A DNA stretch of 61,321 bases from Lysobacteraceae bacterium. Its GTDB lineage: Bacteria; Pseudomonadota; Gammaproteobacteria; Xanthomonadales; Rhodanobacteraceae. The DNA lies in contig JAGWNA010000012.1 in the NCBI GenBank assembly GCA_028871555.1, forward strand, positions 1 to 61,321, written 5' to 3'. Below are positions 16,084 to 26,754 of the stretch, piece after piece. Position 1 is the first letter of the stretch; each line of letters opens with the position of its first letter. The position numbers and the translations under genes were made by a program. Below the pieces are notes generated by a model. The model was not told where the DNA came from and did not search any database. It saw only the letters and a list, made by a program, of their open reading frames with translations.

Positions 16084-17277
16084 ATGAGCAAAGACATCGT
16101 CCTCGCCTTTTCCGGCGGCCTCGACACCAGTTTCTGCGTGCCCTACCTGAAGGAACGCGGCTGGGCCGTGCATACCGTGTTCGCCGACACCGGAGGGGTG
16201 GACGCCGAGGAGCGCGCCTTCATCGAGCAGCGCGCGGCCGAGCTGGGCGTGGCATCGCATGCGACCGTCGACGGCGGCCCGGCGATCTGGGCCGGGTTCG
16301 TGAAGCCGTTCGTGTGGGCGGGCGAGGGGTACCAGGGACAGTACCCGCTGCTGGTCTCGGACCGCTACCTGATCGTCGAGGCCGCGCTCGAACGCGCCGC
16401 GGAGCTGGGCACCCGCGCCATCGCGCACGGCTGCACCGGCATGGGCAACGACCAGGTGCGCTTCGACCTCGCGGTGAAGTCGCTGGGCGACTACCAGATC
16501 GTGGCGCCGATCCGCGAGATCCAGAAGGAGCACACGCAGACGCGCGCCTACGAGCAGAAGTTCCTGGAAGAGCGCGGTTTCGGCGTGCGCGCCAGGCAGC
16601 AGGCCTACACCATCAACGAGAACCTGCTCGGCGTCACCATGTCCGGCGGCGAGATCGACCAGTGGCAGGCGCCGGGCGCCGGTGCGGTGGGCTGGTGCAA
16701 GCCGCGCGCCGAATGGCCGGCGGCGCCCTTGCGCGTGAAGGTGGGTTTCGCGAACGGCGAGGCCGTGTCGCTGGATGGCGAGAAGCTCGCCGGCCACAAG
16801 CTGCTGGCGAAGCTCAACGGCCTGTTCGCGCCCTACGGCGTGGGCCGCGGCCTCTACACCGGCGACACCACCATCGGCCTGAAGGGCCGCATCATCTTCG
16901 AGGCACCGGGCCTGATCTCGCTGTTGACTGCGCACCGCGCGCTGGAAGAGGCGGTGCTCAGCAAGCAGCAGAACCGCTTCAAGCCCGAGGTGGCGCGCAA
17001 ATGGGTGGAGCTGGTCTACGAGGGCTTCTTCCACGATCCGCTGAAGACCGACCTGGAGGCCTTCCTCGCCTCCAGCCAGTCCACCGTCCATGGCGAGGTG
17101 ACGCTGGAGACGAACGGCGGCGCGGTGAACGCCGTGGCTGTCGAATCGAAGCACATCCTCAACGCCAAGGGCGCCACCTACGCGCAGTCGGCCGACTGGG
17201 GCGTGGCCGAGGCCGAGGGTTTCATCAAGCTGTTCGGCATGAGCAGCACGCTGTGGGCCGAGGTCAATCGCGGATGA
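16084..17277 (+). CDS. argG: Argininosuccinate synthase
   Basis: ATP-dependent condensation of citrulline with aspartate in arginine synthesis. The 397-aa protein starts [20 protein letters not shown] with the N-type ATP pyrophosphatase P-loop at 8-14. [25 protein letters not shown] and [18 protein letters not shown] are also present. Sequence style matches the xanthomonad branch rather than the E. coli or Bacillus type. An in-frame ATG at 16075 is too close to the AGGA at 16070, so 16084 is chosen. It overlaps argE by ATGA. Confidence 0.97.
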   Translation: MSKDIVLAFSGGLDTSFCVPYLKERGWAVHTVFADTGGVDAEERAFIEQRAAELGVASHATVDGGPAIWAGFVKPFVWAGEGYQGQYPLLVSDRYLIVEAALERAAELGTRAIAHGCTGMGNDQVRFDLAVKSLGDYQIVAPIREIQKEHTQTRAYEQKFLEERGFGVRARQQAYTINENLLGVTMSGGEIDQWQAPGAGAVGWCKPRAEWPAAPLRVKVGFANGEAVSLDGEKLAGHKLLAKLNGLFAPYGVGRGLYTGDTTIGLKGRIIFEAPGLISLLTAHRALEEAVLSKQQNRFKPEVARKWVELVYEGFFHDPLKTDLEAFLASSQSTVHGEVTLETNGGAVNAVAVESKHILNAKGATYAQSADWGVAEAEGFIKLFGMSSTLWAEVNRG

Positions 17278-18473
17278 GCGCCCTGCTCGATGCCACGCTG
17301 GAGCACCTGAGGGCGCTGGTCGGTTTCGACACGCGCAATCCGCCGCGCGCGATCGACACGGGCGGCATCTTCGACTACCTGCGTGCGCAGCTGCCGGGTT
17401 TCGACATCAAGGTGACCGACTTCGGTGCCGGCGCGGTGGCCATGCACGCGGTGCGCGGCCGGCCGAAGTATTTGTTCAACGTGCACCTGGACACCGTGCC
17501 GGATTCGCCGGCATGGAGCGCCGATCCGCATGTGCTGCGCATCACCGGCGACCGCGCGACCGGTCTGGGTGCCTGCGACATCAAGGGCGCCGCAGCGGCG
17601 TTGCTGGCCGTGGCCAATGCCGGCAATGGCCCGTTGGCGCTGCTGTTCACCACCGACGAGGAAGCGAACGACGCACGCTGCATCGCCGGCTTTCTCAAAG
17701 CTTTTCTCCCTCTCCCTCCGGGAGAGGGCCGGGGTGAGGGTGCGCTCGGAGCCGGCCCCCCCGCTTCGGCCGCACCCTCACCCCAACCCCTCTCCCGGAG
17801 GGAGAGGGGCTATCAAGCGGTGATCGTGGCCGAGCCGACCAGGGGTGCGGCGGTGCTGGCGCATCGCGGCATCCAGTCGGTGCTGATGCGCTTCGCCGGG
17901 CAGGCCGGCCATGCCTCGGGCGAGCAGACGCCTGGCGACAGCGCGCTGCATCAGGCGGTGCGCTGGGGCAGCGCGGCGCTGGATTTCGTCGAGGCGCAGT
18001 CGCACGAACGCTTCGGCGGGCTGACCGGCCTGCGTTTCAACATCGGCCGCATCGAGGGCGGCATCAAGGCGAACGTGATCGCACCGGGCGCGGAAGTGCG
18101 TTTCGGTTGCCGGCCGCTGCCCACGATGGATCCGGACCGGCTGCTTTCGGTTTTCCGCGGCCTGGTCGAACCGTTGCCTTGCGAATTCACCGAGACCTTC
18201 CGCGGCGCCTCGCTGCCGGCCGGCGACACGGCCACGGCCGAGGCGCGTCGGCTGGCTGCGCGCGATCTTGCCGACGAGCTGGGCATCCCGATCGGCAACG
18301 CGGTGGATTTCTGGACCGAGGCGGCGCTGTTCTCCGCCGCGGGCTACATCGCCCTGGTCTACGGCCCGGGCGACATCGCGCAGGCGCACGCCGCCGACGA
18401 GTGGGTCTCGCTCGATCACCTGCAGCAGTACGCGCAAACCATCCACCGGATCGTCAATCGTGCAAGCGCATAA
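17274..18473 (+). CDS. argE: N-acetyl-L-citrulline deacetylase with in-frame REP insertion
   Basis: M20 metallopeptidase that removes the acetyl group from acetylcitrulline. The metal and catalytic residues are all present: NVHLDTVPD (His71, Asp73), GACDIKGAA (Asp102), TTDEEAND (Glu129, Glu130), VAEPT (Glu187) and a C-terminal [10 protein letters not shown]. The protein is 399 aa, about 33 longer than expected. The excess is residues 144-179, a low-complexity stretch ([12 protein letters not shown]...[12 protein letters not shown]) translated from a palindromic repeat at 17703-17810. It sits between catalytic blocks, probably on a surface loop, and keeps the frame. It overlaps argG by ATGA and the next gene by 14 bp. 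Confidence 0.93.
   Translation: MSALLDATLEHLRALVGFDTRNPPRAIDTGGIFDYLRAQLPGFDIKVTDFGAGAVAMHAVRGRPKYLFNVHLDTVPDSPAWSADPHVLRITGDRATGLGACDIKGAAAALLAVANAGNGPLALLFTTDEEANDARCIAGFLKAFLPLPPGEGRGEGALGAGPPASAAPSPQPLSRRERGYQAVIVAEPTRGAAVLAHRGIQSVLMRFAGQAGHASGEQTPGDSALHQAVRWGSAALDFVEAQSHERFGGLTGLRFNIGRIEGGIKANVIAPGAEVRFGCRPLPTMDPDRLLSVFRGLVEPLPCEFTETFRGASLPAGDTATAEARRLAARDLADELGIPIGNAVDFWTEAALFSAAGYIALVYGPGDIAQAHAADEWVSLDHLQQYAQTIHRIVNRASA
17703..17810. repeat. REP pair (REPIN-like) inside argE
   Basis: CCCTCTCCCTCCGGGAGAGG followed by a GGTGAGGGTGCG tail is mirrored by CGCACCCTCACCCC and CCTCTCCCGGAGGGAGAGG. The two halves are inverted around a short GC-rich centre. The unit length is a multiple of three in effect, so the argE frame is preserved. 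Related half-sites occur near 59457 and 59518. Confidence 0.9.
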
Positions 18474-19776
18474 GAACACCCGTCAGACCATCGTGCGGCT
18501 GCTTTCCAGCATGGGCAGCGCGAAGGAAATCCAGCAGTACCTCAAGCGCTTCTCGCAGCTCGACGCCAAGCGCTTCGCCGTGGTCAAGGTCGGCGGCGCG
18601 GTGCTGCGCGACGAGCTGGCCGACCTCACCTCGTCGCTGACGTTCCTGCAGCAGGTGGGCCTCACGCCGATCGTGCTGCACGGCGCCGGCCCGCAGCTGG
18701 ACGCGGAGCTGGCCGCGGCCGGCATCGAGAAGCGGACCGTCGACGGCCTGCGCATCACCTCGCCGCGCGCGCTGGCGATCGTGCGCAAGGTGTTCCAGCA
18801 GCAGAACCTCAAGCTGGTCGAGGCGCTGCAGTCGATGGATACCCGCGCCACCTCGGTGCCTTCGGGCGTGTTCACTTCCAGCTACCTCGACCGCGACGTC
18901 TACGGGCTGGTGGGCAAGGTGGAAAGCATCAACCTGGCGCCGATCGAAGCCAGCCTGCGCGCCGGCTCGATCCCGGTGATCGCCAGCCTGGGCGAGACCG
19001 AGGAAGGCCAGATCCTCAACATCAACGCGGACTTCGCCGCCAACGAGCTGGTGCGCGTGCTGCAGCCTTACAAGATCGTGTTCCTCACCGGCACCGGCGG
19101 ACTGCTCGACGACCAGGGCAAGCTGATCGACTCGATCAACCTCAGCACCGAATACGAACACCTGATGGCGCAACCGTGGATCAACGGCGGCATGCGATTG
19201 AAGATCGAGCAGATCGCCGACCTGCTGGCCGACCTGCCGCTGACCTCGTCCGTGTCGATCACGCGGCCGTCGGAGCTGGCCAAGGAACTGTTCACCCACA
19301 AGGGTTCGGGCACCCTGGTGCGCCGTGGCGAAAGGGTCTTCACCTACACCTCGTGGGATGGCGTCGACCGCGAGCGCATGCGTGCCTTGATCGAGTCGAG
19401 CTTCGGCCGCACCCTGGTGGCCGATTATTTCGAGCGCACCGGGCCCTGTCGTGTCTACGTCAGCGAAAACTACCGCGCCGCAATGATCCTGGTCGAGGCC
19501 GAGGGGCTGGTCTATCTGGACAAGTTCGCGGTGCTCGACGACGCCCAGGGCGAAGGCCTCGGGCGCGCGGTGTGGCAGCTGATGCGGGAGGAAAATCCGC
19601 GGCTGTTCTGGCGTTCGCGCCACGGCAATCCGGTCAACCCGTTCTACTACGCCGAGTCCGACGGCTGCCTCAAGCAGCCGCGCTGGAAGGTGTTCTGGTA
19701 CGGCCTGGACGACTTCGCCACGATCGCCCGCTGCGTCGCGCACTGCGCCGTGCGCGAGCCGACCCTCGAGGACTGA
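18460..19776 (+). CDS. argB: Acetylglutamate kinase fused to a GNAT domain
   Basis: N-acetylglutamate kinase with a C-terminal acetyltransferase domain, the arrangement known from xanthomonads as bifunctional NAGS/NAGK. The 438-aa protein starts with GTG at 18460 ([20 protein letters not shown]), overlapping argE by 14 bp, a start supported by the family N-terminus. Kinase motifs include [23 protein letters not shown] and [12 protein letters not shown]. The GNAT part (about 285-438) includes [19 protein letters not shown] and [16 protein letters not shown] with the Q/RxxGxG/A acetyl-CoA loop. It supplies the first two steps of the pathway. Confidence 0.95.
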   Translation: MQAHKNTRQTIVRLLSSMGSAKEIQQYLKRFSQLDAKRFAVVKVGGAVLRDELADLTSSLTFLQQVGLTPIVLHGAGPQLDAELAAAGIEKRTVDGLRITSPRALAIVRKVFQQQNLKLVEALQSMDTRATSVPSGVFTSSYLDRDVYGLVGKVESINLAPIEASLRAGSIPVIASLGETEEGQILNINADFAANELVRVLQPYKIVFLTGTGGLLDDQGKLIDSINLSTEYEHLMAQPWINGGMRLKIEQIADLLADLPLTSSVSITRPSELAKELFTHKGSGTLVRRGERVFTYTSWDGVDRERMRALIESSFGRTLVADYFERTGPCRVYVSENYRAAMILVEAEGLVYLDKFAVLDDAQGEGLGRAVWQLMREENPRLFWRSRHGNPVNPFYYAESDGCLKQPRWKVFWYGLDDFATIARCVAHCAVREPTLED

Positions 19777-19781
19777 CGGGC

Positions 19782-20738
19782 ATGAACGTGAACAGCAAAC
19801 GCATCGGCATCGTCGGCGCCCGCGGCCATACCGGCACCGAACTGATCCGCCTGATCGCGGCGCATCCGGCGCTGGAGCTGGCCTTCGTCTCCTCGCGCGA
19901 GCTGGACGGGCAGCGCGTGGACGCGCATGTCGCCGAGTACCGCGGCGAGCTGCGCTACAGCGCGCCGGCGCACGAGGCGCTGCCGCAGCTGGGCGCCGAC
20001 GTGGTGGTGCTGGCGCTGCCCAACGGCAAGGCGGCAGCCTGCGTGGAAGCCTTCGACAAGGCCGGCGTCGATCCCGTAATCGTCGACCTGTCGGCCGATT
20101 ACCGCTTCGACGAACGCTGGTACTACGGCCTGCCGGAACTGACCCGCGACGCGTGGCGCGGCGAGCGGCGGATCAGCAACCCGGGCTGCTACGCCACCGC
20201 GATGCAGCTGTCGATCGCGCCGCTGAAGGATCTGCTGGCCGCGCCGCCGGTGTGTTTCGGCGTGTCGGGCTATTCCGGCGCCGGCACCACGCCGTCGGAC
20301 AAGAACGATCCGGAAAAACTGCGCGACAACCTGATGCCTTATGCGCTCACCGGGCACATGCACGAGAAGGAAGCCAGCCGGCATCTCGGGGTGCCGGTGG
20401 AATTCATGCCGCACGTGGCGCCGCATTTCCGCGGCCTCACCGTCACCAGCAACCTCTACCTGGCGCGCAAGATGACTCACGAGGAAGTCATGCAGCGCTT
20501 CCATGGCGCCTACGACCGCGAGCCGCTTGTGAACGTGCAGGACGAGGCGCCCTGGGTCAGTCGCGTCGCCCACCGCCACCACGCCGAGATCGGCGGCTTT
20601 GCCGTCGCCGCCGACGGCAAGCGCGTGGTGATCGTGGCCACGCTGGACAACCTGTTGAAGGGCGCCGCGACGCAGGCGATGCAGAACATCAACCGTGCCA
20701 TCGGCGTCGCCGAAACCATCGCCATTCCATTGTTGTAG
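19782..20738 (+). CDS. argC: N-acetyl-gamma-glutamyl-phosphate reductase
   Basis: NADPH-dependent reductase giving N-acetylglutamate semialdehyde. The 318-aa protein has the Rossmann motif [17 protein letters not shown] and the catalytic Cys in [29 protein letters not shown] and [20 protein letters not shown] segments (here [11 protein letters not shown]) complete the active site. It begins 5 bases after the kinase gene. Its TAG stop at 20736-20738 is part of a REP element, so the last residues IAIPLL lie directly against the repeat. Confidence 0.96.
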   Translation: MNVNSKRIGIVGARGHTGTELIRLIAAHPALELAFVSSRELDGQRVDAHVAEYRGELRYSAPAHEALPQLGADVVVLALPNGKAAACVEAFDKAGVDPVIVDLSADYRFDERWYYGLPELTRDAWRGERRISNPGCYATAMQLSIAPLKDLLAAPPVCFGVSGYSGAGTTPSDKNDPEKLRDNLMPYALTGHMHEKEASRHLGVPVEFMPHVAPHFRGLTVTSNLYLARKMTHEEVMQRFHGAYDREPLVNVQDEAPWVSRVAHRHHAEIGGFAVAADGKRVVIVATLDNLLKGAATQAMQNINRAIGVAETIAIPLL

Positions 20739-20810
20739 GAGCGCACCCTGTGCGCGATGCTTTTGGGTGGGCCTGCGCAAAGAGCTTTCGCGCACAAGGT
20801 GCGCTCCTAC
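20735..20810. repeat. REP pair between argC and argH
   Basis: GTAGGAGCGCACCCTGTGCG (from 20735) is mirrored by CGCGCACAAGGTGCGCTCCTAC ending at 20810, giving a stem of about 22 bp around a loop holding TGCGCAAAGAGC. The TAG in the first bases is the argC stop codon. The same family is found at 54902-54978. Confidence 0.9.
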
Positions 20811-20833
20811 ACACGTAATTGAGGACTCCAACC

Positions 20834-22129
20834 ATGACCCAGCCCCTCTGGCAGAAATCCGACATCAAGATCGACGCGCAGATCATGCAGTTTCTCGCCG
20901 GCGACGACGTGCTGCTGGACCGCGAGTTTTTCCTTAACGACATCGCCGCGAGCAAGGCGCACGTCGAGGGGCTGGCCAACATCGGCGTGGTCGATGCCGG
21001 CGAGGCCGCGGCGCTGAAGCGCGAGCTGGATGCGCTGGCCGCGGATTTCACGAGCGGCGCGTTCGTGCTGGACCAGCGCTACGAGGACGGCCACTCGGCG
21101 ATCGAGGCGCGGCTCACCGAACGGCTCGGCGACGCCGGCCGCCGCGTGCATGCCGGGCGCAGCCGCAACGACCAGATCCTGGTCGCCACGCGGCTGTGGC
21201 TGAAGGAACAGCTGGCCACGCTCGAGGCGCACTGCCGCGCGGTCGCCGGGGTGTGTCTCGAACGCGCGGCGCAGTCGGCATTGCCGTTGCCCGGCTACAC
21301 CCATCTGCAGCGCGCCGTGGTGTCGTCCACCGCGATGTGGTTTGCCGGCTTCGCCGAGGGCTTCATCGACAATGCGTGGCGGGCGCGCCAGACATCGGTC
21401 TGGATCGACGCCAACCCGCTGGGCACCGCCGCCGGCTACGGCGTCAACCTGAAGCTGGACCGCGAACACACCACGCGCGCGCTCGGCTTTGCGCGGATGC
21501 AGGTTTCGCCGGTCTATGCGCAGCTGTCGCGCGGCAAGTTCGAGATGGCGGTGCTGGAGGCGATCGCCAGCGCGCTGCTGGACCTGCGCCGGCTGGCGTG
21601 GGACCTGTCGCTGTTCACCACGGCCGAATTCAACTTCGTGAAGCTGCCGCCCGAATACACCACCGGCAGCTCGATCATGCCGAACAAGCGCAACCCGGAC
21701 GTGGTCGAGCTGCTGCGCGCAAGCTATGCCAGCGTGGCCGCGGCGCGCACCGAGATCGAGCAGCTGCTGTCGCTGCCTTCGGGCTACCAGCGCGACCTGC
21801 AGTTTTCCAAGGGCTCGCTGTTCCACGGCTGCCGCCATGGCCTGGGGGCGCTGGCGCTGGTGCCGGACCTGCTGGCGCGGATGCAGTGGAACGAAGCGGC
21901 CATGCGCGCGGCGATCGAACCGGCGATGTACGCCACCGACGTGGCGATCGAGCAGGCCGCCGCCGGCGTGCCGTTCCGCGATGCCTACCGGGCCGCGGCG
22001 GAAACCGCGGCATCGGCGGGCGACGGGCGCACGCCGGAGGGCAGCCTGGCGGCGCGCGTATCGCCCGGTGCCGGCCACGACCTGCGGCTGGACGAGTTGC
22101 GCCGGCGGCTCGATCATCTGGACGTCTGA
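20834..22129 (+). CDS. argH: Argininosuccinate lyase
   Basis: Fumarase-superfamily lyase that splits argininosuccinate to arginine and fumarate, the last arginine step. The 431-aa protein carries [31 protein letters not shown] with the catalytic His, and the flexible signature loop [13 protein letters not shown] with the catalytic Ser. It starts at ATG 20834, 24 bases after the REP element that separates it from argC. Length is a little short of the E. coli enzyme (457 aa), as usual in this lineage. Confidence 0.96.
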   Translation: MTQPLWQKSDIKIDAQIMQFLAGDDVLLDREFFLNDIAASKAHVEGLANIGVVDAGEAAALKRELDALAADFTSGAFVLDQRYEDGHSAIEARLTERLGDAGRRVHAGRSRNDQILVATRLWLKEQLATLEAHCRAVAGVCLERAAQSALPLPGYTHLQRAVVSSTAMWFAGFAEGFIDNAWRARQTSVWIDANPLGTAAGYGVNLKLDREHTTRALGFARMQVSPVYAQLSRGKFEMAVLEAIASALLDLRRLAWDLSLFTTAEFNFVKLPPEYTTGSSIMPNKRNPDVVELLRASYASVAAARTEIEQLLSLPSGYQRDLQFSKGSLFHGCRHGLGALALVPDLLARMQWNEAAMRAAIEPAMYATDVAIEQAAAGVPFRDAYRAAAETAASAGDGRTPEGSLAARVSPGAGHDLRLDELRRRLDHLDV

Positions 22130-22140
22130 ACGGAGGCGGC

Positions 22141-22500
22141 ATGGGCGCGGTCAGCATCGGCAACGCGGAACACTACCGTTGGGGCGACGGTTGCGACGGC
22201 TGGCACCTGCTGGCCGCGGACGACCTCAGCGTGATCGAGGAGCGCATGTCGCCGGGAGCGGCGGAGCAGCGCCATCGTCATGCCAGGGCGCGGCAGTTCT
22301 TCCATGTACTGGAGGGCGAGGCCATGCTCGAACTGGACGGCACGGTGCATCGGCTGCGCCGCGGCGAGGGCCTGCACGTGCCGCCCGGCGCCGCGCACCA
22401 GATGCGCAACGAGAGCGCCGGCGACGTGCGCTTTCTGGTGGTTTCCGCGCCGAAGAGCCACGGCGACCGCACGCCGGCGCCGGCGGCGGAGCCGGCATGA
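22141..22500 (+). CDS. Cupin domain protein
   Basis: A 119-aa single-domain cupin starting MGAVSIGNAEHYRWGDGCDG. The two conserved motifs are RHRHARARQFFHVLEGEAML (motif 1, histidines and Glu for metal) and GLHVPPGAAHQMRNES (motif 2). The substrate is unknown. It starts 11 bases after argH and overlaps proB by ATGA, so it belongs to the arg-pro transcription unit. A role as a small epimerase, sugar/amino-acid sensor or metal protein cannot be decided. Confidence 0.85.
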   Translation: MGAVSIGNAEHYRWGDGCDGWHLLAADDLSVIEERMSPGAAEQRHRHARARQFFHVLEGEAMLELDGTVHRLRRGEGLHVPPGAAHQMRNESAGDVRFLVVSAPKSHGDRTPAPAAEPA

Positions 22501-23651
22501 CGTCCGCATGCGGCGAGCTGCCCGCACAGGCGCTGCCGTCATGGCGGCGTGCCGTGCTCAAGGTCGGCAGCAACCTGCTGGCGGCGGACGGCGGCGGCCT
22601 CACGCCGCGCTATGCCGAGGCGCTGGCCGCTTTCGTCGCCGCCAGCCACGCACAGGGGCGGCAGGTGGTGCTGGTGTCCTCCGGCGCGGTGGCGGCCGGC
22701 CGCGCGCTGCTGCGCGAGCGCTCGACCGTCGGTGGCGACATCGCGGCGCGCCAGGCGCTGGCGGCGCTGGGCCAGATGCCGATGATCGCGTTGTGGCAAT
22801 CGCTGGTCGCGCGCCCGGTGGCGCAAGTGCTGCTCACCCACGACGACCTGCGCAACCGCCGCCGCTATCTCAATGCCCGCGCCACCCTGCGCGGCCTGCT
22901 GGCCGTCGATGCATTGCCGGTGATCAATGAAAACGACACGGTGGCGGTGGACGAACTGAAGCTGGGCGACAACGACAACCTGGCCGCCATCGTGGCCGCG
23001 CTGGTCGATGCCGATCTGCTGCTGATCGCCTCCGACGTCGAGGCGCTGTACAGCGCCGACCCGCGCCGCGACCCGCTGGCCCAGCCGATCGCACGGGTGG
23101 AGGCGATCTCGCCCGAAGTGATGGCGATGGCCGGCGGCAGCGGCAGCAACGTCGGTACCGGCGGCATGCGCACCAAGCTGGAGGCGGCAACCAAGGCCGC
23201 GGCGGCGGGCATCCCCACCGTGCTGTTCAGCGGGCGTCATCCGGCGACGGTGCAGGCGCTGGCATCGGGCCGTCTGCACGGCACGCTGATCTGTGCACCC
23301 GGCGGACGCATGCAGGCACGCAAATACTGGCTGCGTCATGCGCCGCCCGCGACCGGTCGCATCCGCATCGATCACGGTGCGGCACGGGCGCTCGCCGGCG
23401 GTCGCGCCTCGCTGCTGCCCGGTGGCATCCTCGGTGCGGACGGCGAGTTCCAGCGCGGCGACCTGGTGGAAATTCTGGATGCCGCGGATCGCCCGGTCGC
23501 GCGCGGCCTGAGCCAGTATGCCGTCGCCGAGGTACGCCGGCTCGTCGGCCGGCACAGCCGCGAGATCGAAGCCGTGCTCGGCTACAGCCATGGTGCGGAA
23601 GTGGTGCACCGCGACGATCTGGCCACCCTCGATACCGGAGTCATCCCATGA
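22497..23651 (+). CDS. proB: Glutamate 5-kinase
   Basis: First step of proline synthesis, phosphorylating glutamate. The 384-aa protein has the amino-acid kinase domain ([60 protein letters not shown]) and a C-terminal PUA domain from about residue 290 ([11 protein letters not shown] ... [11 protein letters not shown]). It is coupled to the cupin gene (ATGA) and to proA (ATGA at 23648). Feedback inhibition by proline is a family trait. Confidence 0.97.
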   Translation: MTSACGELPAQALPSWRRAVLKVGSNLLAADGGGLTPRYAEALAAFVAASHAQGRQVVLVSSGAVAAGRALLRERSTVGGDIAARQALAALGQMPMIALWQSLVARPVAQVLLTHDDLRNRRRYLNARATLRGLLAVDALPVINENDTVAVDELKLGDNDNLAAIVAALVDADLLLIASDVEALYSADPRRDPLAQPIARVEAISPEVMAMAGGSGSNVGTGGMRTKLEAATKAAAAGIPTVLFSGRHPATVQALASGRLHGTLICAPGGRMQARKYWLRHAPPATGRIRIDHGAARALAGGRASLLPGGILGADGEFQRGDLVEILDAADRPVARGLSQYAVAEVRRLVGRHSREIEAVLGYSHGAEVVHRDDLATLDTGVIP

Positions 23652-24919
23652 GTGCATCCGTGCGTGCTGCCGCGCTCCAGTGCAAGGAGGCCGCCGTGCA
23701 GGTGGCCGCGCTTTCCACCGAGGCCAAGAACGGCCTGCTGCTGGCGATGGCCGACGCGCTGCAGGCGCAGTCGACGGCGATCCTCGCCGCCAACGCGCTG
23801 GACCTGCAGGCCGCGCACGAAAAGGGCATCGGCGTGGCCATGCTCGACCGCCTGGCGCTGGACGAGGGGCGCGTGGCCGGCATCGCCGAGGCGCTGCGCC
23901 AGATCGCCGCGCTGCCCGATCCGGTCGGCCAGGTGACCCGTCGCGAGCAGTCGGCCAAGGGCTTCACGATCGAGCGCGTGCGCGTGCCGCTGGGCGTGGT
24001 CGCGATGATCTACGAGGCGCGCCCCAACGTCACCGCCGATGCGGCGGCGCTGTGCCTCAAGGCGGGCAACGGGGTGATCCTGCGCGGCGGTTCGGAGGCG
24101 GTGCGTTCCAACCGGGCGATCGCCGCCTGCCTGCGCGGCGCGCTGCGCGACGCCGGCCTGTCCGGCCACGCGCTGATGCTGCTGGAGGACCTCAGCCGCG
24201 AGGCGATGCTGGAGCTGATGCAGCTGTCGGACATCGTGGACCTGATCATCCCGCGCGGCGGCGAGGGGCTGATCCGCTTCGTCACCGAGCACGCGCGCGT
24301 GCCGGTGATCAAGCATTACAAGGGCGTGTGCCATCTGTACGTGGACGCCGCCGCCGATGCCGGCAAGGCAGTGGACCTGATCATCGACGGCAAGACCAGC
24401 CGGCCGTCCGCGTGCAACGCCATCGAGACCTTGCTGGTCCACGCCGACATCGCGCCGCAGTTCCTGCCGCGTGCGGCAAAGGCACTCGCCGAGCGTGGCG
24501 TCGAGTTGCGCGGCGACGCGCGTTCGCAGGCGCTGCATACGGACATGCTGCCGGTCAGCGACGACGATTACGCCGCCGAATTCCTCAGCCTCACGCTGGC
24601 GGTGCGCGTGGTCGACAGCGTGGACGAGGCGATCGCGCACATCCGCCGCTTCGGCTCCGACCATACCGAGGTGATCGCCACCGAGGATGCCGCCGTCGCC
24701 GAGCGCTTCGTGCATGCGCTGCGCGCCGCGGTGGTCATGGTCAACACCTCATCGCGTTTCAGCGACGGCGGCGAACTGGGCCTGGGCGCCGAGATCGGCA
24801 TCTCCACCACCCGCCTGCACGCCTACGGCCCGATGGGTGCCGAAGCGCTGACGATCGAGCGCTTCGTGCTGCGCGGGGACGGACAGGTGCGGCATGTGGA
24901 GTCGAGCATTCGCGAATAG
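23648..24919 (+). CDS. proA: Gamma-glutamyl phosphate reductase
   Basis: Aldehyde-dehydrogenase-fold reductase that makes glutamate semialdehyde from the ProB product. The 423-aa protein contains [45 protein letters not shown] and the catalytic Cys in [13 protein letters not shown]. It overlaps proB by four bases. It is the last gene of the arg-pro cluster; a REP hairpin follows at 24943 and the next genes are convergent. Confidence 0.97.
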   Translation: MSASVRAAALQCKEAAVQVAALSTEAKNGLLLAMADALQAQSTAILAANALDLQAAHEKGIGVAMLDRLALDEGRVAGIAEALRQIAALPDPVGQVTRREQSAKGFTIERVRVPLGVVAMIYEARPNVTADAAALCLKAGNGVILRGGSEAVRSNRAIAACLRGALRDAGLSGHALMLLEDLSREAMLELMQLSDIVDLIIPRGGEGLIRFVTEHARVPVIKHYKGVCHLYVDAAADAGKAVDLIIDGKTSRPSACNAIETLLVHADIAPQFLPRAAKALAERGVELRGDARSQALHTDMLPVSDDDYAAEFLSLTLAVRVVDSVDEAIAHIRRFGSDHTEVIATEDAAVAERFVHALRAAVVMVNTSSRFSDGGELGLGAEIGISTTRLHAYGPMGAEALTIERFVLRGDGQVRHVESSIRE

Positions 24920-24942
24920 GGCATCGCAGAACAGGCTTCCAT

Positions 24943-24998
24943 CCGTCATCCCGGCTTGGCCAGCTTCGCTGTCGTGAAGCGCCTCTCCGGGATGACGG
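24943..24998. repeat. REP hairpin between proA and the GST gene
   Basis: CCGTCATCCCGG (24943-24954) and CCGGGATGACGG (24987-24998) form a perfect 12-bp inverted repeat in the 95-bp spacer between two convergent genes. It may act as a bidirectional transcript end but has no T-run. Confidence 0.85.
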
Positions 24999-25014
24999 CT
25001 TGTTCAGACGTTCC

Positions 25015-25647
25015 CTAAAGCGCCATCGACGGCCGCTGCGCCATGGCTGCCCGCCAGCGCTGCAGGTGCGGGTGCTGTTCGCCGGGTTTGAGCTTGACCA
25101 CGCGGGCGAAGTCCACGGCCACCACGGCCGTGATGTCGGCGATGCTGAATTGGTCCGCGGCGATGAAGTCGCGGTCGGCCAGACGTTCGTCCAGCATGGC
25201 GAAGAACTGCTGCGTCCTGGCCAGGCCGCGCTGCGCCAGTTCGGGAATCTGCGCATGGTCCACCGGCCCGGGCAGGGCCCGGTTGGCCATTGCCGGCGCG
25301 CTGTTGCGCAGCGCCTCGGCAATGGCGAGCAGCCCCTCGAACTCGATGCGCCAGTTCCAGCTCGCGATCTCGGCTTTTTCCCGCGGTGTGCTGCCGAGCA
25401 GCGGCGGCTGCGGGAAGCGGGCCTCCAGCCAGGCGGTGATCGCGGCGTTGTCGGTCAGCAGCAGCCCCTCGTCGGTGCGCAGCGCGGGCACGGTGCATTG
25501 CGGGTTCACCTGCCCGAAGGCTTCGCCCAGCTGTTCCCCATGCCTGAGGTCGATCTCGACCGTTGCATGGGCGATGCCCTTCTCGGCAAGCAGGATCCTT
25601 GCGCGGCGTGGGCTCGGGGCTGTCGCGCAGTCGTAGAGAGTGATCAT
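25015..25647 (-). CDS. Glutathione S-transferase family protein
   Basis: A 210-aa GST with the thioredoxin-fold N-domain (MITLYDCATAPSPRRARILL, and the cis-Pro segment TVPALRTDEGLLLTDNAAI) and the all-helical C-domain (DRDFIAADQFSIADITAVVA). The N-terminal TAPSPRR places a Ser in the usual activating position. The substrate is unknown. The start at 25647 (ATG ATC ACT) is preferred because the residues before it, in the open frame to 25755, do not match the family. A second GST-like gene lies upstream on the same strand. Confidence 0.9.
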   Translation of the reverse strand: MITLYDCATAPSPRRARILLAEKGIAHATVEIDLRHGEQLGEAFGQVNPQCTVPALRTDEGLLLTDNAAITAWLEARFPQPPLLGSTPREKAEIASWNWRIEFEGLLAIAEALRNSAPAMANRALPGPVDHAQIPELAQRGLARTQQFFAMLDERLADRDFIAADQFSIADITAVVAVDFARVVKLKPGEQHPHLQRWRAAMAQRPSMAL

Positions 25648-25669
25648 GGCGGGGCCTTGGTGGTGGGCG

Positions 25670-26545
25670 TCAGCGTGGTGCGGCCAGTTTGTCTTGCGTC
25701 CTGGTGTCGAAGTCGGTGGCGTCGTGCCGCTCGTGCAGCTGGCTGGACGGTTCACCCCTGGCGCGGTTGACCATCCGGCCGCGTTGCACGGCCGGACGCT
25801 GGGCGATCAGGTCCGCCCAGCGCACGACGTGGGTGTAGCTTTGAACCTGCAGAAACTCGCCCGCATCGTAGAGCAGGCCCTTGACCAGGGCGCCGTACCA
25901 GGGCCATGCCGCCATGTCGGCGATCGAGTAGTCGTCTCCGGCCAGATACGTGTTGTCGGCGAGGTGCCGGTCGAGCACGTCGAGCTGGCGCTTGACCTCC
26001 ATCGCGTAGCGGTCGATGGCGTATTCGATCTTGCCCGGCGCATAGGCGTAGAAGTGGCCGAACCCGCCGCCGAGGTAAGGCGCGCTGCCCATCTGCCAGA
26101 ACAGCCAGGACAGGCATTCGGTGCGCGGGACTGCGCCGGACGGAAGAAAGGCGCCGAACTTCTCGGCCAGGTAGAGCAGGATCGCACCGGATTCGAATAC
26201 CCGGATCGGCGCCGGCCCGCTGCGATCCAGCAGGGCCGGGATCTTGGAATTCGGATTGACGGCGACGAAGCCGCTGCCGAACTGGTCGCCCTCGTCGATG
26301 CGGATCATCCACGCGTCGTACTCGGCGCCGCGGTGACCCAGGGCCAGCAGTTCCTCCAGCATCACCGTGACCTTGACGCCGTTGGGCGTGGCGAGGGAAT
26401 AGAGCTGCAGCGGATGGCGACCTGTCGGCAGCTCCTTGTCGTGGGTCGGGCCTGCGGTCGGGCGGTTGATGTTCGCGAAGCGGCCGCCGTTGGCGTTGTT
26501 CCATGTCCAGATCCGCGGTGGCGTGTAGGAGGACGGGTCATTCAT
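25670..26545 (-). CDS. yghU: YghU-like disulfide-bond oxidoreductase (GST fold)
   Basis: A 291-aa Nu-class GST-like protein with glutathione disulfide reductase activity in E. coli YghU. Diagnostic segments are PPRIWTWNNANGGRFANINR, GPTHDKELPTGRHPLQLYSL, TPNGVKVTVMLEELLALGH and NPNSKIPALLDRSG. The C-domain includes GSAPYLGGGFGHFYAYAP. The ATG at 26545 gives the family N-terminus; the residues encoded before it do not fit. It precedes the other GST gene by 22 bases, so the two are probably cotranscribed. Confidence 0.9.
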   Translation of the reverse strand: MNDPSSYTPPRIWTWNNANGGRFANINRPTAGPTHDKELPTGRHPLQLYSLATPNGVKVTVMLEELLALGHRGAEYDAWMIRIDEGDQFGSGFVAVNPNSKIPALLDRSGPAPIRVFESGAILLYLAEKFGAFLPSGAVPRTECLSWLFWQMGSAPYLGGGFGHFYAYAPGKIEYAIDRYAMEVKRQLDVLDRHLADNTYLAGDDYSIADMAAWPWYGALVKGLLYDAGEFLQVQSYTHVVRWADLIAQRPAVQRGRMVNRARGEPSSQLHERHDATDFDTRTQDKLAAPR

Positions 26546-26754
26546 GCGCTGATCTTCCAGCTTGGGGAGCGTGTGCACGGCAGCGGTGCAAGCCGTTCCG
26601 GTGACTGCGGGGATGGGGTTTCGCATTTCACGCGCCGACGGTCATCCGCACATCGCGCGCCTGCAGTGGCAGCCTGCAGCATGCCTGGCCGCTGCGTCAA
26701 CCCGCTCGCCGGAGCCTGTGCCGGATGACGGCCGAGGGCCGGCAACGGTCGCGC

